Shown here in pieces: positions 53,805 through 63,245 of a stretch of DNA of 64,000 nt. The position numbers and the translations under genes are program-made. The stretch's first letter is position 1; each line of letters starts with the position of its first letter. Source of the stretch: Consotaella aegiceratis (GTDB lineage Bacteria; Pseudomonadota; Alphaproteobacteria; Rhizobiales; Rhizobiaceae); the NCBI RefSeq assembly GCF_036541425.1, contig NZ_JAZHFT010000003.1, forward strand, positions 237,060 through 301,059, given 5' to 3'. A model generated the notes under the pieces. That model was not told the origin of the DNA, did not search any database, and saw only the letters and a program-made list of their open reading frames with translations.

Positions 53805-53831
53805 GAGGCGGGGCGACATGTCGCCCGCCTC
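53805..53831 (+). other. Hairpin in the kduI-kduD gap
   Basis: GAGGCGG and GCGAC on the left pair with GTCGC and CCGCCTC on the right, one bulged G, then a pyrimidine-rich run. Probably an intercistronic stabiliser or partial terminator. Confidence 0.55.
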
Positions 53832-53905
53832 CTTCTCCCTCCCAGCATCGTCCGCCGCGCCGTAGCCGTCTTGGCTCCGAGGCGCGGCGCTTCAGGAGCG
53901 AAAGT

Positions 53906-54688
53906 ATGAGCAACAATCGGTTCGATCTGACCGGCAAGGTGGCCCTGGTGACGGGCGCGTCCTACGGCATCGGCTTCGCCATCGCCAGCGCGCTGGCCGA
54001 AGCGGGCGCGAAGATCGCCTTCAACGACGTCAACCCGGATCATCTCGCCAAGGGCGTCGAGGCCTACAAGGCGGCCGGCATCGACGCCAAGGGCTACATC
54101 TGCGACGTGACCGACGAGGCCGCCGTCGACGAGCTGGTCGCCAAGATCGAGGGCGATCTCGGCGCTGTCGACATCCTGGTCAACAACGCCGGCATCATCA
54201 AGCGCGTGCCGATGACCGAAATGTCGGCGGCCGAATTCCGCCAGGTGATCGACATCGACCTCAACGGCCCGTTCATCGTGTCGAAGGCGGTCATCCCCGG
54301 CATGATCAAGAAGGGCGGCGGCAAGATCATCAACATCTGCTCGATGATGAGCGAGCTCGGCCGCGAGACGGTGTCGGCCTATGCGGCGGCCAAGGGCGGC
54401 CTGAAGATGCTGACGAGGAACATCGCCTCGGAGTTCGGCGGCCAGAACATCCAGTGCAACGGCATCGGCCCCGGCTATATCGAGACGCCGCAGACCGCGC
54501 CGCTGCGCGAGCCCGGCCACCCCTTCGACAGCTTCATCCGCGGCCGCACGCCGGCGGGGCGCTGGGGCACCACCGACGAGCTCAAGGGCCCGGCGATCTT
54601 CCTCGCCTCGCCCGCCTCGGACTTCGTCAACGGCCACGTGCTCTACGTCGACGGCGGCATCCTGGCCTATATCGGCAAGCAGCCGTAA
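53906..54688 (+). CDS. kduD: 2-deoxy-D-gluconate/2,5-diketo-3-deoxygluconate dehydrogenase KduD
   Basis: 260 residues, classical SDR. 'TGASYGIGFAIA' (cofactor motif), 'NNAG', catalytic 'SMMSELGRETVSAYAAAKGG' with Ser-Tyr-Lys. Reduces the KduI product to 2-keto-3-deoxygluconate. Pairing with kduI and kdgR fixes the call. Confidence 0.92.
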   Translation: MSNNRFDLTGKVALVTGASYGIGFAIASALAEAGAKIAFNDVNPDHLAKGVEAYKAAGIDAKGYICDVTDEAAVDELVAKIEGDLGAVDILVNNAGIIKRVPMTEMSAAEFRQVIDIDLNGPFIVSKAVIPGMIKKGGGKIINICSMMSELGRETVSAYAAAKGGLKMLTRNIASEFGGQNIQCNGIGPGYIETPQTAPLREPGHPFDSFIRGRTPAGRWGTTDELKGPAIFLASPASDFVNGHVLYVDGGILAYIGKQP

Positions 54689-54729
54689 GGGGCGAGGGCC
54701 TTCGGCCAACGCTTCGAAGTGCAATGACG

Positions 54730-54762
54730 AGCGCCGGTCCTCGTGGCCGGCGCTTCCTTTTT
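54730..54762 (+). terminator. Intrinsic terminator after kduD
   Basis: AGCGCCGG (54730-54737) and CCGGCGCT (54747-54754) make a perfect 8-base stem followed by TTCCTTTTT. The rest of the kduD-kdgR gap (54689-54995) shows nothing else I can support. Confidence 0.88.
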
Positions 54763-54995
54763 GGGATGGCGTCCGCTGACTCGAGCTCCAAAGCGGCGCA
54801 CGAAAAGGCCTTGGGCCTGAAACGGCGTCTTCTCGGGCTCCGTCCCGAGAATCCAGGCCTTTGCGCCCGTCGAAGCCGCGGGCTCAGTGGAGAAACATCG
54901 CGACTCAGGCGACGGCTGGATCCTCGGCACGTTGGCCGAGGATGACGCGGTGGAGGGGCAGCGCCTTTCACATCTCGCCCAGTGGCGCCGCAGCG

Positions 54996-55799
54996 TTACA
55001 CCTCGCCCGCAAATCGGTAGTCGTGGAAGCCGAGGCTCTCGGAGACGCGGCGGCCGGCCTCGTGCAGGAGGCCGACATAGTCGGCCTTCTTGGCCTGGTC
55101 GTAGCGCACTACGGGGAAGGAAATGCTGATCGCGGCCACGACCTTGCCGATGCGGTCGAAGACCGGCACGGCGAGACAGCGCACGCCGATCTCGCCTTCC
55201 TCGTTTTCCTCCGCATAACCCTGCCCGCGCACCACCGGGAGTTCGGCCATCACGGCCTCGGTGTCGGGAAGGGTATGAGGCGTCACCTTGACGAAGGTCA
55301 CCTCGGCCAGCCGGCGGCGCACGTCTTCCGCGTCCTGCCAGGCGAGCAGCACCTTGCCGAGCGCCGTGTTGTAGGGCGGATTGCGCCGGCCGACGCGCGT
55401 CTGCATGCAGAGATTGAAGCGCGAATCGAACTTGTGGACGTAGACGACGGACTGGTCCGTATCGTCGAGCACGCCCAGATGGATCGCTTCATGCGTGGCT
55501 TCCGACACGCGGCTCATCGCCGGGTCGGCGACAGCGATCAGATCGACGTGGTGGTTCAACACGCTGGCTCCGAGGCCGAACAGTTTCAGCGTCAGGCCGT
55601 ACTTCTCCATCTCGCCGTCCTGCTGGACATAGCCCAGATCCTTCATGGTCTGCAGGAAGCGGTAGGCCGTGCTCTTGGAAGTCAGCGCCTTTTGCGCGAG
55701 CTCGGTCAGGCTCATCTGCTTTTCCTCGGCCAGGGCCTCCAGAACCGCGAAGACCTTCATGACCGCCGCCACGTTGTCGGGCTTGTTGGAAGTGTCCAT
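54996..55799 (-). CDS. kdgR: IclR-family repressor KdgR
   Basis: 267 residues. Winged helix 'MSLTELAQKALTSKSTAYRFLQTMKDLGYVQQDGEMEKY' then the IclR effector domain with 'VVYVHKFDSRFNLCMQTRVGRRNPPYNTALGKVLLAW' and the ending 'SLGFHDYRF', closely like enterobacterial KdgR. It would repress kduID until 2-keto-3-deoxygluconate appears. A dyad GAAC-GTCG-GTTC (about 55820-55831) just upstream may allow autoregulation. Confidence 0.88.
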   Translation of the reverse strand: MDTSNKPDNVAAVMKVFAVLEALAEEKQMSLTELAQKALTSKSTAYRFLQTMKDLGYVQQDGEMEKYGLTLKLFGLGASVLNHHVDLIAVADPAMSRVSEATHEAIHLGVLDDTDQSVVYVHKFDSRFNLCMQTRVGRRNPPYNTALGKVLLAWQDAEDVRRRLAEVTFVKVTPHTLPDTEAVMAELPVVRGQGYAEENEEGEIGVRCLAVPVFDRIGKVVAAISISFPVVRYDQAKKADYVGLLHEAGRRVSESLGFHDYRFAGEV

Positions 55800-55947
55800 G
55801 AACTCATTTCAAAAAGAATGGAACGTCGGTTCAGGTTCTTAGCACAGGGTTGCAGCGCCCGCATCCGATCCGGCGCGATATCCGAAGACGTCGCCGCATC
55901 GGGGGAAGGATTGCAGGTAGGGGCGAGTGCGAAGGGTTTGTCGGCGC

Positions 55948-57921
55948 TCAGTCGCGGGCGAGCGCCACGACGGGGTCGAGCCGGGAGGCGTTGCGGGCGG
56001 GAAGAAAGCCGAAGACGACGCCGATCGCGGTCGAGCACAGGCACGCCGCGACGATGGAGGTGGTCGAATAGATCAGCTCGAAATTGCTGCTGAAAGCCTT
56101 GAAGCCGGCACCGAATGCCAGCGACAGTCCGACGCCGAGCAGGCCGCCGATCAGGCAGACCAGCACCGCTTCGATCAGGAACTGCTGCAGGATGTCGCTC
56201 CGGCGGCCGCCGACGGCCATGCGCACGCCGATCTCGCTGATGCGCTCGGAAACGGCCACAAGCATGATGTTCATCACCCCGATGCCGCCGACCACCAGCG
56301 AGATCACCGCGATCGCCGCGACGAGCAGCGTCATCGTTTCGGTGGTCGACGTGATGGTTTCGCGGATGTCGTCTGTGTTGAGGATGAAGAAGTCCTCGGT
56401 GCCGTGGCGAAGCGTCAGGAGCTGCGTCACCGCCTGTTCCGCTAGGTCCGGCTCGGTGTCGTCGGCAACGCGCACGGTGATGGAACGCAGCGAGGATTCG
56501 CCCACGAAGCGCGCCTGAACCGTGGTGTAAGGCAGATAGAGCGACAGGTTGCTGGACGATCCGAAGCCGCCCTGCTGGGCCTCCATCACGCCGACGACGC
56601 GGCAGGGGACATTGCCGATGATGAGCACTTGGCCCACCGGATCGACGCCGGAGTCCTCAAACAGGGTCGAGCGGGTATTGTCGTCGATGACGACGATCTG
56701 ATCCATCGCATTCGTGTTGTCCTCGTCGAAGAACTGGCCTGCGGCGAGCTTCGAACCGCGGACGTCGAAATACTGAGCGCCAACGCCGTTGACGAGGGCG
56801 GTGGCTTCCTTCGAGCCGTAGCGGGCCGTCTCGCTGGTGGACACGGTGGGCGTGACGGCCGCCACATAGGACTGCTGCCCCAGGGCGCGCGCGTCGGCCA
56901 TCTTCAGGGTCTCGATCTTGTCCGAGCGGCGGTCGCCGAAGCCTTTGCCAGGGAAGATCTCCAACGTGTTGGTGCCCAGACCGCTGATGTTTTCCAGCAC
57001 CTTTTGCTGCGAGCCGGCACCCAGCGCGACGATGCTCACGACGGAAGCGATGCCGATGATGATGCCCAGCATGGTGAGAAAGGTGCGCAGCCGGTGAGCA
57101 TTCATCGACAGGAGTGCCATATGCAGCGCTTCGCGCAGTCGATCGAGCGAGCCGCGCCAAGGCAGCCAATTGGGCCTGGCGCGCCTTGCCACCGCAGTGG
57201 CCGGTACCGTCGGCAAGCCACTCGGCTTGGCGACGGCCCTGTGGCGGTCGGAGACGATGACGCCATCGCTCAGTTCGATGATACGGTCCGCGCGTACGGC
57301 AACGCTCGCGTCATGGGTGACGATGATGATCGTCTTGCCCTCGGCGTGCAGTTCTTCGAGGATGCGCAGCACCTCCTCGCCGCTGTGGCGGTCGAGCGCG
57401 CCGGTCGGTTCGTCGGCGAGGATGACCTCGCCGCCGTTCATCAGAGCGCGGGCGATCGACACGCGCTGCTGCTGTCCGCCGGAAAGCTGGCCCGGTCGGT
57501 GCTCGGTGCGCTCACCCATGCCGAGACGGTCGAGCAGGGCGCGGGCGCGGTCCTCGCGCTCCTGCGGCGACAGACCGGCGTAGATCGCCGGGATCTCGAC
57601 ATTGCCGACCGCCGTCAGTTCGGCGAGCAGGTGGTAGCGCTGGAAGATGAAGCCGAAATGCTCGCGCCTGAGCTCGGCCAGTTCGTCCGGCTCGAGCTCG
57701 GCCGTTTCGCGGCCCTCGATGGAGTAGCTTCCCGAGGTCGGCCGGTCCAGGCAGCCCAGAATGTTCATCAGGGTCGATTTGCCGGAGCCCGAAGCACCCA
57801 TGATGGCGACCATCTCGCCGGCTTCGATGACGAGATCCAGATCCTTCAGGACCGCAAGCGTCTCCTCGCCGGCCGGAAACTCCTTGCGCAGCTTCCGCAG
57901 CACGATCAGCGGGCGTGCCAT
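55948..57921 (-). CDS. macB: MacB-type ABC efflux protein (ATPase + permease)
   Basis: 657 residues. N-terminal ATPase: Walker A 'GASGSGKSTLMNILGC', signature 'LSGGQQQRVSIARAL', Walker B 'VILADEPTGAL'. C-terminal FtsX-type permease with four helices ('FLTMLGIIIGIASVVSIVALG' and three after the periplasmic domain). Mechanotransmission pump for macrolides, peptides or lipids with MacA and an outer-membrane channel, which is not in the window. Confidence 0.92.
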   Translation of the reverse strand: MARPLIVLRKLRKEFPAGEETLAVLKDLDLVIEAGEMVAIMGASGSGKSTLMNILGCLDRPTSGSYSIEGRETAELEPDELAELRREHFGFIFQRYHLLAELTAVGNVEIPAIYAGLSPQEREDRARALLDRLGMGERTEHRPGQLSGGQQQRVSIARALMNGGEVILADEPTGALDRHSGEEVLRILEELHAEGKTIIIVTHDASVAVRADRIIELSDGVIVSDRHRAVAKPSGLPTVPATAVARRARPNWLPWRGSLDRLREALHMALLSMNAHRLRTFLTMLGIIIGIASVVSIVALGAGSQQKVLENISGLGTNTLEIFPGKGFGDRRSDKIETLKMADARALGQQSYVAAVTPTVSTSETARYGSKEATALVNGVGAQYFDVRGSKLAAGQFFDEDNTNAMDQIVVIDDNTRSTLFEDSGVDPVGQVLIIGNVPCRVVGVMEAQQGGFGSSSNLSLYLPYTTVQARFVGESSLRSITVRVADDTEPDLAEQAVTQLLTLRHGTEDFFILNTDDIRETITSTTETMTLLVAAIAVISLVVGGIGVMNIMLVAVSERISEIGVRMAVGGRRSDILQQFLIEAVLVCLIGGLLGVGLSLAFGAGFKAFSSNFELIYSTTSIVAACLCSTAIGVVFGFLPARNASRLDPVVALARD

Positions 57922-57923
57922 GG

Positions 57924-59378
57924 TCAGAAACCCATGGGTCCGGGCGGGCCCCGTCGACCTTCGGAGCTCTGTGCCGAGGCTGTCTTCTGCCCGGTGACAA
58001 CCCTGTCACCTTCCTTAAGACCGGACTTGATTTCCGCCGTCACCCCGTCGTTGAGCCCGACGGTCACGGTTCGCCTCTCGATCCGTTCTCCGACGAGCAC
58101 GTCGACGCCATAGCTGCCGTCGTCGTTGCGGGTCTTGAGAGCGGCGGATGGAATGGTCAGCGCGTCTTCGGCCTTGCCGACGACGATATGGACCTCCGCC
58201 GTCATGTAGGTGCGCAGCTGACCGTCCGGATTGGGGACGTTGAACACCCCGTTGTAATAGATCGCCTCGGTGGAGGTGGAGGACGACGAAGAGGAACTGG
58301 ACGACGAACTGCTCGAGGTGACCGCGCTGTCGCTCGTCACCGATTCCGGCGCGGGCTCGATCGATTCCAGCGAGGCGTCGTATCGATGGCTCGGATCGCC
58401 GAGGATGGTGAAGTAGATTTCCTGTCCCGGCTGGGTCTTGACGACGTCGACTTCCGAGATCTCCGCCCGCACGGTCATGACGTCGAGTTGTCCGATGATG
58501 ACGATGGTCGGCGCCGACTGACTGGCATTCACCGTTTGGCCTTCCTGGGTCACGACAGCCAGCACCGTGCCGTCCATGGGGGCCGTGATCTTGGTGTAGT
58601 CGAGATTGACCTTGGCGGTGTCGACCGCGACCTCCGCCTCGGCGATCTCGGCGTCCAATGCTGCGATTTGCGCCTTGGTCACGGCGACGTCGGCTTCTGC
58701 CTCGTCATAGTCGGCTTGGGTCGTGGCGTGTCGCGCCAGCGTGGTCTTCTGGCGTTCGAGTGTCGCCTCGTTGAGCTTGAGCGTGGCTTCTTTTTCCACC
58801 TTCTGCGCCTTCATCTGGGCGAGAGTGGCGTTGGCGGTCTTGAGGTCGTTCTGCTGGGTCTGCGAATCGATCTCGGCAACGAGATCACCTTCCTTGATGG
58901 TTTGGCCGACCTGGACGGGAACCGAGACGACGCGGCCGGAGACCTGCGCGCCGACGGCCACCAGCTTCTGTGGCCTGAGAGTGCCCGTCGCAAGCACGGT
59001 TTCCTCGATGTTGCCGATGCTCGCCGTCGCCGTCATGACCTGGGGGGGCGCTTCCGCGGCGAAGTATGAGCGGGCAAACCAGGCGCCGGCGCCGATGATG
59101 GCAAGCAGAACGACCGCCATGGCGATGCGCCGGCCGGTCTTCTTCTTGCGCGGTCTGGTGGGAGAGGGAGGCGCGATCTGCGGAACGTCGGGATCGCTCA
59201 CCGTTTTCAGCGTGGGGGCCGGGGGAGCCTCCGGTGGCGCTGCGGGGCGTTCAGCTGCGACGTCGCGCGCGGAGGCAGCAGAATGGCCGCCGGTGGAGCG
59301 CCAGGCGTCGCCGCCGCCGGGCGCAGACCCGCGGAGATGCCGCTCGATGAAGAATGAGTCGTCAGCCATTTTCGCCAT
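57924..59378 (-). CDS. macA: MacA-like periplasmic adaptor with Ser tract
   Basis: 484 residues. A proline-rich cytoplasmic N-terminus (about 1-85), one membrane helix (about 86-108), then lipoyl/barrel-sandwich and coiled-coil hairpin ('TATASIGNIEETVLATGTLRPQ', long A/E/K-rich helices about 160-245) and beta-barrel. A run of 13 serines then T-S-T (about residues 355-370, bases 58278-58316) interrupts the beta-barrel region. Adaptor for the adjacent MacB, 2 bases apart. Confidence 0.9.
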   Translation of the reverse strand: MAKMADDSFFIERHLRGSAPGGGDAWRSTGGHSAASARDVAAERPAAPPEAPPAPTLKTVSDPDVPQIAPPSPTRPRKKKTGRRIAMAVVLLAIIGAGAWFARSYFAAEAPPQVMTATASIGNIEETVLATGTLRPQKLVAVGAQVSGRVVSVPVQVGQTIKEGDLVAEIDSQTQQNDLKTANATLAQMKAQKVEKEATLKLNEATLERQKTTLARHATTQADYDEAEADVAVTKAQIAALDAEIAEAEVAVDTAKVNLDYTKITAPMDGTVLAVVTQEGQTVNASQSAPTIVIIGQLDVMTVRAEISEVDVVKTQPGQEIYFTILGDPSHRYDASLESIEPAPESVTSDSAVTSSSSSSSSSSSSSTSTEAIYYNGVFNVPNPDGQLRTYMTAEVHIVVGKAEDALTIPSAALKTRNDDGSYGVDVLVGERIERRTVTVGLNDGVTAEIKSGLKEGDRVVTGQKTASAQSSEGRRGPPGPMGF

Positions 59379-59537
59379 CCTTGAGGATGAGGAAAGCAGC
59401 CGGCCCGTGTCATGTCCAGTTTCAAAACGTATCGGAACTGTCGCGACTTACGGCGAAACCGAAGGCCCAAAGCAGGGCCGGGCGGATCGACGGACGCCGG
59501 CGCGCCTCGATCAGCGGGCTCGATCCGCCGATCGCGC

Positions 59538-60884
59538 CTATTCGGCGGCGGCGGCCTGCTCCTGCCGCTCCCTCTGCGAGACCCGTCCGACACAGACATA
59601 GCGGAAGCCGTGTCGCTTGACGTCCTCTTCGCGATAGATGTTGCGCAGGTCGACCAGGACCGGAGCCTTCATCTCCTCCTTCAACCGCGCCAGATCGAGC
59701 GCGCGGAAGGAATCCCATTCCGTCACGATCACCAGCGCGTCGGCATCCTTGGCGCAGTCATAAGGACCGGAGGCATATTCGACCGATCCGTCGAGCAACT
59801 CGCGGGCGCTCGCCATGCCCTCGGGATCATAGGCTCGGACACGGGCGCCGAGGTCGAGCAGCATCTGCACGATGGCAATCGACGGCGCGTCGCGCATGTC
59901 GTCGGTGTTGGGCTTGAAGGTCAGGCCCAACAGAGCGAGCGTCTTGCCCCGCACGCTTCCGCCGCAGGCGGCCACCACCTTGCGCCCCATCGCCCTCTTG
60001 CGCTGGTCGTTGACGGCGACCGTGGTCTCGATCAGCCGCATGGGGCTCGCGGCGTCCTGCGCGGTCTTGACGAGCGCCAGCGTGTCCTTCGGGAAGCACG
60101 ACCCGCCATAGCCGGGGCCGGCATGCAGGAATTTCGAACCGATGCGGTTGTCGAGGCCGATGCCCCGGGCCACGGCCTGGACGTCGGCGTCCACGGCTTC
60201 GCACAGGTCGGCGATCTCGTTGATGAAGGTGATCTTCATCGCCAGGAAGGCGTTGGCCGCGTATTTGATCAGCTCGGAGGTGCGCCGCTCGGTGAAGACG
60301 ATGGGCGAGTGATTGAGGTAGAGCGGGCGATAGACCTCGGTCATGATCTCGCGGGCGCGTTCGTCCTCAAGCCCGACGACGATCCGATCGGGGCGTTTGA
60401 AGTCGCCGATCGCCGCGCCTTCGCGCAAAAATTCGGGATTCGACACCACCGCCACGTCGGCCTGCGGATTGACCTCGCGGATGATGCGCTCGACCTCGTC
60501 GCCGGTGCCGACCGGCACGGTCGACTTGGTGACGACGACGGTGAAGTCCTGGAGCGCGGCGGCGATCTCGCGCGTCGCGCTGTAGACATAGCTGAGATCG
60601 GCATGTCCGTCGCCGCGCCGTGACGGCGTGCCCACGGCGATGAACACCACGTCGGCCTCGGCCACGGGGTCAGCCAGCTCCGTCGTGAAGATCAGCCTCC
60701 CGGCTTGCGCGTTGCTTTTGACCAGCTCTTCCAGACCGGGCTCGTAGATCGGGATCTGCCCGTTCTTGAGGGCGGCGATCTTGTCTTGCGCCGTGTCGAT
60801 GCAGGTGACGACGTGGCCGAAATCGGCGAGGCAGGCGCCGGAAACGAGACCAACGTACCCTGACCCGATGACTGCGATTTTCAT
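59538..60884 (-). CDS. ugd: UDP-glucose 6-dehydrogenase
   Basis: 448 residues. NAD motif 'GSGYVGLVSGACLADFGH', 'AIGVGTPSRRGDGHADLSYV'-type substrate loop and the catalytic cysteine in 'GGSCFPKDTLAL'. Makes UDP-glucuronate for polysaccharides. ATG at 60884 preferred (GGAGGG upstream) over the TTG before it. Confidence 0.94.
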   Translation of the reverse strand: MKIAVIGSGYVGLVSGACLADFGHVVTCIDTAQDKIAALKNGQIPIYEPGLEELVKSNAQAGRLIFTTELADPVAEADVVFIAVGTPSRRGDGHADLSYVYSATREIAAALQDFTVVVTKSTVPVGTGDEVERIIREVNPQADVAVVSNPEFLREGAAIGDFKRPDRIVVGLEDERAREIMTEVYRPLYLNHSPIVFTERRTSELIKYAANAFLAMKITFINEIADLCEAVDADVQAVARGIGLDNRIGSKFLHAGPGYGGSCFPKDTLALVKTAQDAASPMRLIETTVAVNDQRKRAMGRKVVAACGGSVRGKTLALLGLTFKPNTDDMRDAPSIAIVQMLLDLGARVRAYDPEGMASARELLDGSVEYASGPYDCAKDADALVIVTEWDSFRALDLARLKEEMKAPVLVDLRNIYREEDVKRHGFRYVCVGRVSQRERQEQAAAAE

Positions 60885-61201
60885 CAAACCCTCCAGGCGG
60901 TTGCCGATCTTGCGGGGGGTTCTGCCCCATCACCCAAGCAAAGACAAGCTTAGGGAGTGTGACACGACGACCGCAAAACCGAGCGCAACAAAGACGGAAA
61001 GCAAGCCGCCCGTCAGGCGAAGGGCGGCGATGGCCCCGGCAGCCCCAGACGATTCGGACGGCGTCAAAGAGGGTTCGATGGAGGTAGGTCCGAGGCGGGT
61101 TCCTGGCGGGCCTCTCGTCGTGGGCGACGACGCCAACGCCTTGGACGGCCTCGGGCGAGGAGGCAGATCCCGCACCGCAAACGACGAGTCTCTGGGGAAA
61201 A
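60885..61201. other. Gap between ugd and tRNA-Thr
   Basis: About 317 bases. It should hold the ugd promoter. A minus-strand reading frame ending at 60930 has a hydrophobic end (TGGLLSVFVALGFAVVVSHSL) but no ATG start of its own; I do not call it. Confidence 0.3.
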
Positions 61202-61276
<75 letters not shown>

Positions 61277-61473
61277 GCCTCAACGATGGGCCGCCTTCTG
61301 CCACAGAGCGCCTGCGGTTGCAAGACGAACGCTGCTCCGTTGACGATTTCACGCAAGCGTCGGGAAAGGCTGGACAGGCGCCGGGAGGTTCCCTATAAGG
61401 CCCCCGTCTCGCGAGCCGGACCTGTCCGGCCTGATCGACGGCAGCAGCCGCAGATCGGGGCACTCGCAACGGC

Positions 61474-61549
61474 GCCCAGGTAGCTCAGTTGGTAGAGCAC
61501 GTGACTGAAAATCACGGTGTCGGTGGTTCGATTCCGCCCCTGGGCACCA
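61474..61549 (+). tRNA. tRNA-Phe (anticodon GAA)
   Basis: GCCCAGGTAGCTCAGTTGG starts a full cloverleaf; the anticodon loop CTGAAAA between GTGA and TCAC gives GAA, and GGTTCGATTCC is the T arm. CCA is encoded. Confidence 0.96.
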
Positions 61550-61710
61550 TTTCCTTGTTCCAGACAGTCTTTTGATCCCGCGTTGGAGCATCCGCATGTC
61601 GGTCTGACCGTTGTCGGGCAAGCGTTTGGACGCGATGCGGTCCGCAAATGCTCGAAGATCTGCTGACTGCCGCGCGGAGCTGCGTCTCCCGGTCGGTCTG
61701 CGATTGCGGC

Positions 61711-61726
61711 TATGCAAATTTGCATA
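61711..61726. promoter_or_regulatory. Perfect palindrome before the LacI gene
   Basis: TATGCAAATTTGCATA is a perfect 16-base palindrome 55 bases upstream of the LacI-family gene, in an otherwise GC-rich stretch. It fits a LacI-type autoregulatory operator. Confidence 0.75.
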
Positions 61727-61781
61727 TATTGCGATCGCGCAGAGGCCCTTGTATCGTCGGGCTCGAAGGATTCCCGCGCTC

Positions 61782-62804
61782 ATGACCTCGACCACCAATC
61801 TCCCGCCGCGCCCCAGTCAGGCCGATGTCGCCCGACAGGCCGGCGTCTCGACCAGCACCGTTTCTCGGGTGCTTTCCGACGCGCCGGGTATCAGCGACGT
61901 CGTTCGAAAACAGGTCCGGGCGGCGGCCGAGCAGATGGGGTATCGCATCCGTCGTTCCGGACGGATCATGGGCGGTCGGGCGCTGGCCTTGGTTCCGCTG
62001 GACCGCTCGGTCGGAGGGCTGTCCAGCCACTATGACGATATCGTCACCGGACTGCGCACGATGGCGGTGTCTCGCGGAATGGCCGTGGAAGTTCGTTTGG
62101 TGCGTTATGCCAGCATCGGTGCGGCGGCGCTGGACCGGCACGTGCGCGATGCGCGCGCCGACGGGGCGATGCTGGTCGGGGTCGATCCGACGGAGGACGT
62201 GCGCATCTGGGCGCGCGACGAGCGTCGGCCCGTGGTTCTGGTCAACGGATGCGACCCCAACCTTCAGTTCTCGGGCGTCGCGCCGACGAATTTCTGGGGC
62301 GGGTATACCGCGGCGACGCGACTGCTGGAGGCCGGCCATCGCCATCTCGTGCATTTCAAGAAAGGCAATCGCTCGACGATCCGGCAACGAGCCAACGGCT
62401 TCGAGACGGCCGTCGCGGCCTGGCCCGGCGCAACGGGTCTCGTCGAGGAACTGCCGTCGGTCGACATCTTGGACAACGAGCAACACATGGATCGGATTCT
62501 GGTCGAGAATCCGGCCGTGACCGCCGCGTTCTGCATGAACGATCTGATGGCGGTCAGCCTGCTCCATCAGTTGGACCTAAGGGGGCGCCGGGTGCCCGAC
62601 GATTTCGCGGTCATCGGCTTCGACGATCTGCCCTGTGCGGGGATGGCAAGCCCGAGGCTGACAACGATGCGGGTCGAGCGCCGGCAACTCGGAGGATGCG
62701 CTGTCGATCTGTTCCTGGCGCATTTGCAGGATCCAACCCTCATCCCCCGTCAGGTGGAACTCACGGTGCATCTGGTGGAGGGGGGCACGGCGCCGCTGTC
62801 CTGA
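61782..62804 (+). CDS. LacI-family transcriptional regulator
   Basis: 340 residues. The helix-turn-helix and hinge read 'SQADVARQAGVSTSTVSRVLSDAPGISDVVRKQV', followed by the periplasmic-binding-like effector domain ('HLVHFKKGNRSTIRQRANGF', 'FAVIGFDDLPCAGMASPRLTTMRV'). It probably controls itself and the following ABC operon, which share related operator sequences. AAGGA lies 11 bases upstream of the ATG. Sugar effector unknown. Confidence 0.9.
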   Translation: MTSTTNLPPRPSQADVARQAGVSTSTVSRVLSDAPGISDVVRKQVRAAAEQMGYRIRRSGRIMGGRALALVPLDRSVGGLSSHYDDIVTGLRTMAVSRGMAVEVRLVRYASIGAAALDRHVRDARADGAMLVGVDPTEDVRIWARDERRPVVLVNGCDPNLQFSGVAPTNFWGGYTAATRLLEAGHRHLVHFKKGNRSTIRQRANGFETAVAAWPGATGLVEELPSVDILDNEQHMDRILVENPAVTAAFCMNDLMAVSLLHQLDLRGRRVPDDFAVIGFDDLPCAGMASPRLTTMRVERRQLGGCAVDLFLAHLQDPTLIPRQVELTVHLVEGGTAPLS

Positions 62805-63126
62805 GACCGGTGCCCGTACAGGTCCATCGAGGCGGGCGATCCGTTCCACTTTCCAGGCGGAAGTTGGCAGCATTGCGATGAACCGCCGGATCCACGACGC
62901 GCGATGACCGAGGCCCGCTGATCGGCGACAGGCGTCCGCGAGGTCGCCGGGCGCGGCGGATGTCAAGTCGTCCCGCTTGGGGTGTCCCTGCGCCAATCCC
63001 CTAACGCCACGAGATGCGCAAGTGATCCCCGAGGCGGATCATTGGTCCGCCTCCTATAGGCCGTCGTCCCCAGGCCGCCGACGGTCGATGCGTCCACATC
63101 CCCAAGTGCATTCGCCGGCCGAATTC

Positions 63127-63165
63127 TATGCAATTTTGTGCATGAGTTGCATAAATCAATGCAAC
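63127..63165. promoter_or_regulatory. Operator-like repeats before the broken ABC gene
   Basis: TATGCAATTTTGTGCAT (63127-63143) and the perfect dyad GTTGCAT-AAATCA-ATGCAAC (63146-63165) carry the same TGCAA half-sites as the palindrome before the LacI gene. The rest of the 62805-63245 gap shows no gene. Confidence 0.65.
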
Positions 63166-63245
63166 TTGCTTTCCAGTGCAATGCATGTTACGTGGACCTG
63201 TCTGTGGAGGCAGATGCGGCACTGCGTGCTGAGGGAGGAAAGCAA

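Noticed and set aside
60930..61110. Possible small membrane protein on the minus strand with a hydrophobic C-terminus
   Set aside because: No ATG in the relevant stretch, no ribosome site, and the longer frame runs through the tRNA-Thr gene.
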